Assembly (NCBI RefSeq): GCF_037963835.1
Contig: NZ_CP150145.1
Coordinates: forward strand, 3,038,001 to 3,102,000
Source: Paenibacillus sp. FSL H8-0332
Lineage (GTDB): Bacteria; Bacillota; Bacilli; Paenibacillales; Paenibacillaceae
Length of the DNA: 64,000 bases
Reading direction: 5' to 3'
Position 1 is the stretch's first letter, and each line of letters starts with the position of its first letter. Below, one piece after another: positions 44,321 through 52,431 of this stretch. Both the position numbers and the translations under genes were made by a program. The notes beneath the pieces were generated by a model that was given only the letters and a program-made list of their open reading frames with translations, was not told the origin of the DNA and did no database searches.

Positions 44321-44570
44321 TGTGCGCCGACTTAGGGTTTCCATATAGTTAGACTACGTTTTTGGGGAAAAGTTACACGGCCTGTCAGCAGCAGATGAGC
44401 TGCAAAGTTGAACAAGGGCAAAGAATGTAGGGGACCGCAACTTACTTCCGGCTTCCCAACTCTATTTAGCGGGGTTAACTCTTGCGCTGTCCGGCAACAC
44501 TGTTTCTCTAGACCCACCCGTAAGTCAGCGTGTAGTATGGAACAATACTAATCTTTGGAGGTCCTTTTTC

Positions 44571-45434
44571 TTGGAAAATTACAGCGACATCAAACAAAGT
44601 GAAAAAGGAGCATGGCTAAGTCTTTTAGCATACATACTCTTATCTGCCGTCAAATTATTCATAGGAACGGTGTCAGGCTCTCAGGCACTCCTTGCTGACG
44701 GGCTGAATAACAGCACCGACATTATTGCTTCCCTGGCTATCCTGACCGGGCTTAGGATTTCCCGCAGACCCCCGGATTCCAACCATAGCTATGGTCATTT
44801 CAGAGCAGAGACAGTTGCCGCACTGGTCGCCTCTTTTATCATGATTGCTGTAGGCTTCCAAGTGCTCTATCAGGGTGTGAACAAATTCATTCAGCCTTCG
44901 CTGGAGACCCCTGATCTGATTGCCGCGTGGACGGCAGCTGCCTGTGCTGTGGTGATGATCGCCGTATACCGTTACAACATCAGGCTTGCCCGCAACCTGA
45001 ACAGCAATGCAATGCATGCAGTGGCGCAGGATAACCGTTCGGATGCGTTGGTCAGCATGGGAGCCTTTGTCGGTATTATCGGCTCACAGTTTGGAATTCC
45101 CTGGTTAGATCCGCTCACTGCCACGATTGTCGGATTGCTGATCTGCAAGACGGCCTGGGATATTTTCCGCAAAGCTACACATGACCTCACCGACGGCTTC
45201 GATGCCGGTAAGCTTGAGCTGATGAAGCAGACGGTCGCGGAGATTGAAGGCGTGGAGTCAATTAAAGATATCAAGGCCCGTATTCACGGCAATAATGTGC
45301 TGGTAGATACCACAGTGCTGGTGGATTCCAATCTGAATGTGGTGCAGAGTCACGATATTACCGAGGAGATCGAAGATCAGCTTAAGGACCGTCATCAGGT
45401 CGCTACCGTGCTGGTCCATATCGAACCAATGTGA
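44571..45434 (+). CDS. cation diffusion facilitator, manganese-type (MneP/MntE-like)
   Basis: A 287-residue antiporter with six membrane helices and a cytoplasmic C-terminal domain (about 205-287). In zinc exporters helices 2 and 5 carry HxxxD; here they carry Asn46-x-x-x-Asp50 (NNSTD) and Asp154-x-x-x-Asp158 (DNRSD). The Asn-Asp/Asp-Asp set is the one described for manganese exporters such as MntE, so export of Mn2+ is the best guess. The TTG start follows GGAGG by ten bases. The gene probably has its own promoter. Confidence 0.85.
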   Translation: MENYSDIKQSEKGAWLSLLAYILLSAVKLFIGTVSGSQALLADGLNNSTDIIASLAILTGLRISRRPPDSNHSYGHFRAETVAALVASFIMIAVGFQVLYQGVNKFIQPSLETPDLIAAWTAAACAVVMIAVYRYNIRLARNLNSNAMHAVAQDNRSDALVSMGAFVGIIGSQFGIPWLDPLTATIVGLLICKTAWDIFRKATHDLTDGFDAGKLELMKQTVAEIEGVESIKDIKARIHGNNVLVDTTVLVDSNLNVVQSHDITEEIEDQLKDRHQVATVLVHIEPM

Positions 45435-45465
45435 TCAACAGGTGCACAACAAGAATAAGTTACAT

Positions 45466-45500
45466 GAATTGCCTTGCTTTCGGGTGGGGCGATTTTTTTG
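45466..45500 (+). terminator. possible terminator of the CDF gene
   Basis: ATTGCC with a wobble-rich stem to GGGGCGAT, followed by seven Ts. Stem quality is modest. Confidence 0.5.
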
Positions 45501-45545
45501 TGTTAGATAAGGCGCACTAAAGAAATTAACGAAAAGCAAAAAGAA

Positions 45546-45672
45546 GCGGAGGGGAAATTTGGAACTGTAGGAGCGATAGCGATCGCCTTTGTCACCGGAT
45601 TTCTACCACGAATAGTGGTTTAAATCAAGAAATCTGGGGGCGGGCAGCGGCCGGAAGTCCAAATGTTCACCG
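45546..45672. repeat. structured dispersed repeat, copy 1
   Basis: About 125 bp, homologous to 53851-53972. It can fold into an outer stem (45557-45563 with 45658-45664), hairpin A (GCGAT 45573-45577 with ATCGC 45582-45586) and hairpin B (45595-45604 with 45628-45637, plus ACCAC 45605-45609 with GTGGT 45615-45619 around GAATA). Base changes between the copies keep pairing. It lies in the gap after the CDF gene; no ORF covers it, and the rest of the gap to 45843 shows nothing else I recognise. Confidence 0.75.
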
Positions 45673-45842
45673 CAGCGACAACCAAGCTTCGAGTTCAAAC
45701 CTTGAGTACGTCTTATATAGATTGGGAAAAAACGTTCTTCCCCCGGGCCCAGACTTGCCCGCATTCCAGGAACATGTATATAATATCAATATGTTATTAA
45801 CAAACGAATCCTATTAATCAATTCAAGACAAGGAGAATATCC

Positions 45843-46748
45843 ATGCCAAATCAACCGTTCACCGACCCTAACGGCTTAAACGAGGAGCAATTCCTGCAGA
45901 ATTATAATGCGGGCAGCTACGAACGTCCGTCTGTCACCGTCGATATGCTGATTTTCACCGTGATGGAGCAGGAGCAGAATAACTACCGCAAGCTGGCGGA
46001 TAAGTCCTTGCAGCTCTTGCTGATTCAGCGCGGGGAGCATCCTTTTCTGGGACAATGGGCCTTGCCCGGAGGGTTCGTAGGGATCAGCGAGAGCGTAGAG
46101 GAAGCAGCCCGCCGGGAGCTGTACAGCGAGACTAATATCGATAACATCTACATGGAGCAGCTGTATACCTGGGGCGATGTAGACCGTGATCCGCGGATGA
46201 GGGTGATCAGCTGCTCCTACATGGCGCTCGTGGACCGCAAGGCTCTGGACGTACAGGCAGGGGATGATGCAGCCGCAGCCGCCTGGTTCGACGTCTCGTA
46301 CCACATTCTGGAGACCCGCCGTGAGGCGCTGGAGCAGGACGTCCGCCAGGAGACACTGGTGGAGATTATACTGGAGAGTGAGCAGGAGAAGCTAAGCGGG
46401 GTGATCAAACTTACGGAGACTATTCAGGGGCATGTCCGCCAGGTCAGCCGTGAGATCGTGCGCAGCGCGGGGTTTTCTTTTGACCATCTGCTCATGGTGC
46501 AGTATGCCATCGAACGTCTGCGCGGCAAGGCGGAATACACGGATATCATCTTCAATCTCATGCCGCCGCTGTTCACCTTGTCCGAGCTGCAACGCGTCTA
46601 TGAGATTATCCTCGGCAAAGAGCTGCTCGCCGCCGCCTTCCGCCGCAAAATCGCAGAGCGGGTCATCGAGACGGATCAGAGCACCCGGGATGCCGGACAC
46701 CGTCCCTCGAAGCTGTACCGGTATAACCGGGAGTGGAATTTATTTTGA
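45843..46748 (+). CDS. Nudix domain protein with NrtR-like C-terminal domain
   Basis: A 301-residue protein. Residues about 30-170 form a Nudix fold and residues about 215-300 a winged-helix segment of the NrtR type (MPPLFTLSELQRVYEIILGK, later HRPSKLYRYN). The Nudix box runs from Gly77 to Ile99: Gly77, Glu83, Arg91, Glu92 are kept but the next metal-binding Glu is Ser95 and the box Gly is Asn98. That suggests reduced hydrolase activity and a sensing role for ADP-ribose or a similar NAD-linked compound. It has a ribosome-binding site AAGGAG and is not adjacent to NAD genes. Confidence 0.8.
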   Translation: MPNQPFTDPNGLNEEQFLQNYNAGSYERPSVTVDMLIFTVMEQEQNNYRKLADKSLQLLLIQRGEHPFLGQWALPGGFVGISESVEEAARRELYSETNIDNIYMEQLYTWGDVDRDPRMRVISCSYMALVDRKALDVQAGDDAAAAAWFDVSYHILETRREALEQDVRQETLVEIILESEQEKLSGVIKLTETIQGHVRQVSREIVRSAGFSFDHLLMVQYAIERLRGKAEYTDIIFNLMPPLFTLSELQRVYEIILGKELLAAAFRRKIAERVIETDQSTRDAGHRPSKLYRYNREWNLF

Positions 46749-46868
46749 GAATGCCCTCCTGTCCGGCAACGCTGCCTTGTGATGTTGTTAATAGAACTTT
46801 CATAGGGAAAAGCAGACAATTAGTTATATTTTGACTATTGTGTTTATGGAAAAGGACAGGGTGAGCCT

Positions 46869-47282
46869 ATGATTAGCTGGAAGGATTCGTATGATATCGG
46901 AGTAGAAAAGATTGATTGTCAGCACAGACAGCTGCTGATGAAGCTGAATGATTTTTTTGAAGCCTGCAGCAACCAGCAGGGCAAAGAAAAGATCGAAGAA
47001 ACGCTGAGGTTCCTCAAGGACTATACCGTGGAGCATTTCGGCAGTGAAGAGCAGCTGATGAAGGATATCGACTTCCCGGAGCTGTCGGAACACCAGAAGA
47101 CCCATGCAGAGTTCGTGCAGACGGTGTTGGAACTGGAGGAGACGATCAAGACCAAGGGCGTATCCGTCTTATCCACAATCAAGCTGAACCGGACGCTGAC
47201 AGACTGGCTGATCAATCATATTCATAAATGCGACAAGCTAATCGGTGAATGCATCGCTGCCAAGGGGAACCGGGCGGTCTAA
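46869..47282 (+). CDS. bacteriohemerythrin
   Basis: A 137-residue di-iron oxygen-binding protein. The hemerythrin ligands are visible: His in IDCQHRQLL, His and Glu in VEHFGSEEQLM, two His in SEHQKTHAEF, and His and Asp in WLINHIHKCD. Size is that of single-domain bacterial forms. Likely roles are oxygen carriage or sensing, or iron and redox protection. It is a single-gene unit with GGGTGAG before the ATG. Confidence 0.92.
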   Translation: MISWKDSYDIGVEKIDCQHRQLLMKLNDFFEACSNQQGKEKIEETLRFLKDYTVEHFGSEEQLMKDIDFPELSEHQKTHAEFVQTVLELEETIKTKGVSVLSTIKLNRTLTDWLINHIHKCDKLIGECIAAKGNRAV

Positions 47283-47302
47283 CTGAATGATCGGAAACAA
47301 GG

Positions 47303-47328
47303 AGATGCTGTAAGGCATTTCTTTTTTT
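47303..47328 (+). terminator. weak terminator after hemerythrin
   Basis: AGATGC, six-base loop, GCATTT, then CTTTTTTT. Confidence 0.5.
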
Positions 47329-47405
47329 ATGTTAGCTGCTTGGACCGGATGTATACGAATTGATATTATCATAGTATTCATTGTGTTTAAGGGGGGAGGA
47401 TCATC

Positions 47406-47846
47406 ATGGATTGCCTGGGCTGTAGAATTGCGAACGGGCTGGAGCCTGATCTGAATATCGTCTATGAGAATGAATATATAACCTGTGTACTCGATATCGA
47501 TCCCTTCAATGAAGGTCATACCCTGATTCTGCCGAAAAAGCACTATTGGGACGTCGATGAGATGGATGCGGAAACTGCACACGCAATTATGGAGGCTTCA
47601 CAGAAGCTCTCCGCGCTGCTCAAATATCTGTACCAGCCGGACGGGATCAGAATTATTGCTGATGGCGGTAAATTCAACGATCTAACTCACTATCATATGC
47701 ATGTCATTCCCCGGTATGAGGGGGACGGGCTACTGTGGGGAGAACCGCTGCACCCGGACGGAGCCGGGGAACGGCTGGGGGAGACGAGACGGAGAATGGT
47801 AGAAGTGTTGGTGAATGAAGCCAAGGGAAGTATGTTTAATCAGTAA
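47406..47846 (+). CDS. HIT family protein
   Basis: A 146-residue histidine-triad nucleotide hydrolase or transferase. The HxHxHxx motif is HYHMHVIPRY, the N-terminus has CLGCRIANG like HinT/Hit proteins, and TLILPKKHYWDVDEM is the usual middle strand. Members hydrolyse AMP-amino acid or AMP-lysine type bonds; the physiological role is generally unclear. GGGGGGAGG precedes the ATG. It is followed 48 bases later by the Rpn-like gene with no clear terminator between. Confidence 0.88.
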   Translation: MDCLGCRIANGLEPDLNIVYENEYITCVLDIDPFNEGHTLILPKKHYWDVDEMDAETAHAIMEASQKLSALLKYLYQPDGIRIIADGGKFNDLTHYHMHVIPRYEGDGLLWGEPLHPDGAGERLGETRRRMVEVLVNEAKGSMFNQ

Positions 47847-47893
47847 GGATAAAATGGTATACTGAAAATAATCAGGAATGGAGTGAGAGGCTC

Positions 47894-48715
47894 ATGCTTG
47901 AACTGCTTGATCCGCGAGTAGATGTTATTTTTAAACGAATCTTTGGCAGCGAGCATAATAAGGATGTACTGCTGGCTTTTCTGAACAGCACATTCCGCGA
48001 GGCGGGCGAACCCCCTCTGACTGAGATTGTCTTGCTTAATCCTTACACGGAGCCTGACAGTCCGAACGATAAGCAATCGATTATGGACATTAAGGCGAAG
48101 ACGGCGAAGGGCGAGCTTTTAAATATTGAAATGCAGTTATTTAACCCATACCATATGGAAAAACGCACACTTTTCTATTGGTCTGAAATGTATTATCATC
48201 AGATTCCTAAAGGCGGAAATTACAATACGTTGAGGAAATGCGTGACTATTAATATACTGAATTATTCATGTCTGCCTAATGACCGTTATCATAGTGTATT
48301 TCATCTGCGAGAGGACCGTACGGGAATTCCGCTGCTGGATGATATTGAAATTCATGTAATTGAGCTGACCAAGCTGAGTGAACATGCGGTAGAGCTTGAA
48401 GAAGGCGGACTGGTGAACTGGCTGCTGTTTCTAAAGGGAGTCGATCAATCCAACTGGGAGGTGCTGACCATGAAAGAGCCGATGCTAAAAAAAGCGATGG
48501 ACACCCTGGAATTTCTGAGCCAGGATGCGGCAGCGCGAATGGCTTATGATGCCCGGATGAAGGCGCTGAGCGATGAACATTCTCGTATTGAAGGAGCCAA
48601 GGCCGAGACGAGTAAAGAAATTGCCATTAAACTTCTGGAGCGCGGCATAGACCTGCAAACCATTTCCGATGCCACCGGGTTATCGCTTGAAGAAATTAAG
48701 GGACTGAGACAATAA
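47894..48715 (+). CDS. Rpn family PD-(D/E)XK nuclease-transposase
   Basis: A 273-residue protein of the Rpn/YhgA group. The N-terminus (LDPRVDVIFKRIFGSE) and the nuclease core with SIMDIKAKTAKGELLNIEMQ (Asp, then E-x-Q) are typical. The C-terminal part is a helical, coiled-coil-rich tail (about 190-273) ending in TISDATGLSLEEIKGLR. Such proteins promote recA-independent recombination in E. coli and are often present in many copies per genome. This copy is full length with an intact catalytic motif. Only one copy is in the window. Confidence 0.87.
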   Translation: MLELLDPRVDVIFKRIFGSEHNKDVLLAFLNSTFREAGEPPLTEIVLLNPYTEPDSPNDKQSIMDIKAKTAKGELLNIEMQLFNPYHMEKRTLFYWSEMYYHQIPKGGNYNTLRKCVTINILNYSCLPNDRYHSVFHLREDRTGIPLLDDIEIHVIELTKLSEHAVELEEGGLVNWLLFLKGVDQSNWEVLTMKEPMLKKAMDTLEFLSQDAAARMAYDARMKALSDEHSRIEGAKAETSKEIAIKLLERGIDLQTISDATGLSLEEIKGLRQ

Positions 48716-48738
48716 GCGAAAGCACGCATTCTATCTAC

Positions 48739-48770
48739 GGCAGCCGCAGGGCTGTCTTTCTTTTTTTATC
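48739..48770 (+). terminator. terminator after the Rpn gene
   Basis: GGCAGCC, GCA, GGGCTGTC then TTTCTTTTTTT. Confidence 0.75.
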
Positions 48771-48884
48771 CAAGGGGAACTCAGGTTTATCACAGGTTGA
48801 CGGCACAGTTTATACCTGGTGAATACTTTGTGTTATGATTTGAAGTAGATAGGATAGAAACTTACTTTAAGGGAGTGGAATGAA

Positions 48885-50081
48885 GTGAGAAACATGCGGA
48901 TGCTGGCCGGGGCTGCGGTCATGGTGCTGGTGCTTGGACTGGTGAATGTCTATATTGGATGGCATCTGTCCGTATTGCTCCAGGCATGGCTGCCGGGGAT
49001 GAATATTGCTGCGTACTGGACTGTCTTTCTTGTCATTTCCTTCTCTTATATGATTGGCCGGGTGCCGCTGCCGCAGGCGCTGAGACCGGTAGGCAGGTTG
49101 TTCAAAGTGATCGGCTCTTATTATCTGGCTTGTATGGAGTTCGCGGTGATCATGCTGCCGCTGACCGATTTGCTCTATGGTGTGCTGGTGCTTGCAGGCG
49201 TAGGACTCTCCGCATTCGTGACGGAAGCAGGGACTACAGTGCTGGTATTGCTCGCCGTCTTCCTGATCTGGGGATCACGCAATGCCTGGAGTACTGTGGT
49301 GCGGACCCACCGGCTTAAGGTGGACAAATCCATCGGAACCAGCGTTCCGCTGACGGTAGCAGTAGCCTCCGACCTCCATCTGGGCAACATTGTCGGCAAC
49401 CGCCATCTACGAAGAATGGTCAGGGAGATGAACGCGATGAACCCGGATATCGTGCTGCTGGCCGGGGATGTGCTGGATGACAGCATTGAGCCTTTTCTCC
49501 GCAATGGGATGGAGCAGCAGCTGAAGCAGCTGAAGGCACGTTATGGAGTCTACGCCGTGCTGGGGAATCACGAATACTACGGCGGCTCGATTGCGCAGTA
49601 TACGGAGGTTATGCGGAGTGTCGGCATTCAGGTGTTACAGGATGAAGTGGTGGAGACGTCGGGAGTCTACGTGGTCGGGCGCAAAGACAAGACTGCCGAG
49701 CACATGGAGGGTGGACGGCTCAGCGTGGAGACTCTTCTACATGGAGTGGACCGCAGCAAGCCGATCCTGATGATGGATCATCAGCCGACCGGCTTTGGGA
49801 TCGCTTCACAGGCTGGAGTGGATGTGCTGCTGTCAGGACATACCCACCGGGGGCAGATTGCACCGAATCACTGGATTACCAGACGTTTGTTTGAACTGGA
49901 CTGGGGATATCTGCTCAAAAACAAGCTGCATGTCATTGTCTCTTCCGGCTACGGAACCTGGGGGCCGCCGATCCGGCTGGCCAGCCGCTCTGAACTGATC
50001 AAGCTGGAAATTGTGCTGGATGGCAGCATGAGCTATGGTGAAGACAAGGTGTCAGCTGCGGCTAAGCCTGTTTTGATCTAA
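48885..50081 (+). CDS. membrane metallophosphoesterase, YkuE/YaeI-like
   Basis: A 398-residue protein. The first 145 residues contain four hydrophobic helices; the calcineurin-like phosphoesterase domain follows. Metal ligands are visible in ASDLHLGN (Asp, His), LLAGDVLDD (Asp), LGNHEYY (Asn, His), MDHQP (His) and SGHTHRGQ (His, His). The GTG at 48885 lies 11 bases after GGGAG; the ATG at 48894 is an alternative. Related membrane-linked members act on UDP-sugar or phospholipid compounds, but the substrate here is unknown. Confidence 0.87.
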   Translation: MRNMRMLAGAAVMVLVLGLVNVYIGWHLSVLLQAWLPGMNIAAYWTVFLVISFSYMIGRVPLPQALRPVGRLFKVIGSYYLACMEFAVIMLPLTDLLYGVLVLAGVGLSAFVTEAGTTVLVLLAVFLIWGSRNAWSTVVRTHRLKVDKSIGTSVPLTVAVASDLHLGNIVGNRHLRRMVREMNAMNPDIVLLAGDVLDDSIEPFLRNGMEQQLKQLKARYGVYAVLGNHEYYGGSIAQYTEVMRSVGIQVLQDEVVETSGVYVVGRKDKTAEHMEGGRLSVETLLHGVDRSKPILMMDHQPTGFGIASQAGVDVLLSGHTHRGQIAPNHWITRRLFELDWGYLLKNKLHVIVSSGYGTWGPPIRLASRSELIKLEIVLDGSMSYGEDKVSAAAKPVLI

Positions 50082-50108
50082 TGTAATTCTGCATGTGGCT
50101 GTATCGAT

Positions 50109-50143
50109 CCCTCTGCCTTTCTTAGGAAGGATAGGGGGTTTTT
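50109..50143 (+). terminator. terminator after the phosphoesterase
   Basis: CCCTCTGCCTTTC and GGAAGGATAGGGGG around TTA, followed by TTTTTGTTT. Confidence 0.7.
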
Positions 50144-50174
50144 GTTTAACTAAGAGGGAGTTGTTCTGTTTCTT

Positions 50175-50232
50175 TTGACAATCCGGACAGAATCAGCTAC
50201 TCTATCTGTAGATATAGTTAAGCTATTAACTA
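50175..50232 (+). promoter_or_regulatory. promoter and candidate MarR operator
   Basis: TTGACA at 50175-50180 and TACTCT at 50198-50203 are 17 bases apart. Just downstream, TAGTTAA, GCTA, TTAACTA (50215-50232) is a perfect inverted repeat ending 20 bases before the MarR start, in the usual size for a MarR dimer site. Confidence 0.6.
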
Positions 50233-50252
50233 AATGGAGTTGACGACTGCTA

Positions 50253-50699
50253 ATGGATGATTTACAAAAGTTTGTGCTTGAGCTGCCGCTTGAAAATGAG
50301 GTTTTCTTCGCCTTGGTGGGAGCGACTGCCGGCACTGTGGCCGTCTCCGAGAAATACTGGCAGGCGCAGGGGCTGAACGGGGCAAGAATCCGCGTTCTGG
50401 TTGAGATTGCGAAGCAGGGAGGATCGATCCTGCCCTCACTGCTTGCTGAGCGAATCGCGGTAACCAAAGCCAATATCAGCCTGCTGCTGACTCCGCTGGA
50501 GAAGGATGGCTATATTACGAGGGCGGCTCACGCACAGGATGGGCGTAAGACGGTCATTTCACTGGCCGAAGCAGGTAAGCGCCTGCTGCTGGAACAGCTG
50601 CCGGGGAACCGGGAAGCGGTTGCGGCAGTAATGAACCGGCTGGATGAAGGGGAGCTGCACCTGCTGCTAGGGCTGCTGAACAAGCTGAGCAGAGGATAG
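50253..50699 (+). CDS. MarR family transcriptional regulator
   Basis: A 148-residue winged-helix regulator. The HTH and wing are at about 55-100 (SLLAERIAVTKANISLLLTP, LEKDGYITRAAHAQDGRKT). There is no Cys near the N-terminus of the sort used by redox MarR proteins such as OhrR or QsrR. An NmrA-like reductase starts 124 bases downstream in the same direction, suggesting a quinone- or electrophile-linked pair. It is likely autoregulated through 50215-50232. Confidence 0.87.
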   Translation: MDDLQKFVLELPLENEVFFALVGATAGTVAVSEKYWQAQGLNGARIRVLVEIAKQGGSILPSLLAERIAVTKANISLLLTPLEKDGYITRAAHAQDGRKTVISLAEAGKRLLLEQLPGNREAVAAVMNRLDEGELHLLLGLLNKLSRG

Positions 50700-50822
50700 A
50701 AGGTCTGGAATGTTTCACTTGCCTGGAGGCTGCCCGCAGACAGAGATTATATATAGCGGCTTGAATATGCCGATGGATATGTGAAGAAATCTGATTTCAA
50801 TAAGGAAAGGGTGTTATCGCCT

Positions 50823-51644
50823 ATGACGACAATAATGATTACGGGAGCAAACGGGCAATTGGGGAGTCTGATTCTGGAGAATCTGCGCAGCCGCATCCCT
50901 GTAGGGCATATCATTGCCGGAGTAAGAAGTGTTGAGCAAGCTTCTTTTATCCGGGAGCAGGGAATTGAAGTCCGCAAGGTGGATTATGATGTGCCGGAAT
51001 CACTGAATGAAGCTTTTGACGGGATTTCACGGCTCCTGCTGATCTCCAGCTCGCACACGGATGATAATGTTCGTCTGGCTCAGCATAAACGGGTGATTGA
51101 TGCGGCCGTGCGAAGCGGGGTGGGGCATATTCTCTACACGGGCTTTGCCTTCTCACAGCAGAGATCAGATCCGGGCAAGCCGGATAATGTGCATACCCTG
51201 ACGGAACAGGCGATTATGGAGTCCGGGATGGAATATACCTTTTTGCGCAATGCTCTTTATATTGATTTCGTTGGGGTGCTGGGACTGAAGGAGGCGCTCT
51301 CCAGTGGAGAGTTGGTGACGGCACCGGGAGAGTGGAGGTTCAACTCGGTTGGCCGCCGGGACCTTGCATTGGCTGCTACTGCTGCTGTACTTGGCGAAGG
51401 GGGAGCAGGCAACCGTATCTATGAATTGACCGCTCCGCAGACCTGGGATTTTGGCGATCTGGCTGAGGTTCTGACAGAGGTTGCCGGGAAGCCGGTGGTG
51501 CACCGCCAGGATGACGGAGTTCAGCACTGGATCTATGCTTTTATGAGCAAGCTGGATACTTCGTCTACCTCCGGAGATCTGGAGCGGCTTATGGGCAGAC
51601 CGGTCACCCCGCTGAGGGACAGCATTCTGCCTTTTATAGTGTAG
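50823..51644 (+). CDS. NmrA-like NAD(P)H-dependent oxidoreductase (QorB-type SDR)
   Basis: A 273-residue atypical SDR. The Rossmann loop is ITGANGQLGSLILENL, typical of QorB/NmrA proteins that bind NAD(P)H. LYTGFAFSQQ replaces the usual YxxxK centre, and FLRNALYIDFVG is also typical of the group. QorB-type enzymes reduce quinones. The ATG at 50823 is used since AAGGAAAGG lies upstream and the GTG at 50781 has no ribosome-binding site. Pairing with MarR fits response to electrophiles. Confidence 0.85.
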   Translation: MTTIMITGANGQLGSLILENLRSRIPVGHIIAGVRSVEQASFIREQGIEVRKVDYDVPESLNEAFDGISRLLLISSSHTDDNVRLAQHKRVIDAAVRSGVGHILYTGFAFSQQRSDPGKPDNVHTLTEQAIMESGMEYTFLRNALYIDFVGVLGLKEALSSGELVTAPGEWRFNSVGRRDLALAATAAVLGEGGAGNRIYELTAPQTWDFGDLAEVLTEVAGKPVVHRQDDGVQHWIYAFMSKLDTSSTSGDLERLMGRPVTPLRDSILPFIV

Positions 51645-51753
51645 AACGTACTGGCCTAACTGAGCTTGTTGGTGTGGAGTCCTATTGTTTTGAGCAGGGT
51701 TTGTTGCTAGTATGATGACATTGATCAGGCAAGCCGGAGGGAGCGTATGTAAG

Positions 51754-52431
51754 TTGAAAAAGATACTGGTAGCCGACGACGATGTTCATATCCGCACGCT
51801 GCTGCGGCATGTTCTTACCAGAGAGGGATATCAAGCGATAGAAGCCGGAGACGGGCTGGAAGCGGCGGCACGCATGAAGGAGCAGACGGTCGATCTGGCG
51901 GTGGTGGATGTGATGATGCCGCATATGGGCGGATTGGAGCTGTGTGCATACATAAGGGAGAACTACGATATTCCCGTAATTCTGCTGACGGCCCGTCAGC
52001 AGCTCAGTGATAAGGAGCAGGGTTATCTGCACGGGACGGATGATTATGTAACCAAGCCTTTTGAGCCGGAGGAGCTGCTCTTTCGCATCAAGGCCTTGTT
52101 CCGCCGTTATTCCATCGCCTCAGATGACCGGATTCGCCTGAATTCGCTGGTGATAGACCGTAAGAATTACGAGATCAGTGACGGGACAGAGGTGCTGCTG
52201 CTGCCGGTGAAGGAATTCGAGCTGCTGGCTCAGCTGGCCCAATATCCGGGACGCCTGTTCACGCGTGGTGAGCTGATTGAGCTGGTCTGGGGAGCGGACT
52301 ACGAAGGGGACGAGCGGACGGTGGATGTGCATATCAAACGCCTGCGTCAGCGGTTCAGCGAATACCAGAACGATTTTATCATCCGTACGGTCCGGGGAAT
52401 TGGCTACAAAGTGGACATGGTGAACCCATGA
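51754..52431 (+). CDS. hssR: OmpR-family response regulator, HssR-like
   Basis: A 225-residue response regulator: receiver domain (acidic pair in LVADDDVH, phosphorylated Asp52 in VVDVMMPHMGG, Lys in YVTKPF) and a winged-helix DNA-binding domain (about 125-222, VKEFELLAQLAQYPGRLFTR, DERTVDVHIKRLR). The TTG at 51754 is preferred over the ATG at 51712, with GGAGGGAG at 51737-51744. It is coupled by ATGA with the sensor gene and lies before an hrtBA-like transporter, as in the heme-sensing HssRS system. A candidate binding site is at 54035-54051. Confidence 0.85.
   Translation: MKKILVADDDVHIRTLLRHVLTREGYQAIEAGDGLEAAARMKEQTVDLAVVDVMMPHMGGLELCAYIRENYDIPVILLTARQQLSDKEQGYLHGTDDYVTKPFEPEELLFRIKALFRRYSIASDDRIRLNSLVIDRKNYEISDGTEVLLLPVKEFELLAQLAQYPGRLFTRGELIELVWGADYEGDERTVDVHIKRLRQRFSEYQNDFIIRTVRGIGYKVDMVNP

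Noticed and set aside
44321-44570. Possible metal riboswitch (NiCo or yybP-ykoY) before the CDF gene
   Set aside because: I looked for the GGGGAGUA-type loop of the manganese switch and for the NiCo core and could not find either. Only a short hairpin is visible.
47894-48715. Active transposon
   Set aside because: The Rpn-like gene is sometimes called a transposase, but there are no inverted repeats or target duplications around it; it is annotated as a stand-alone nuclease.
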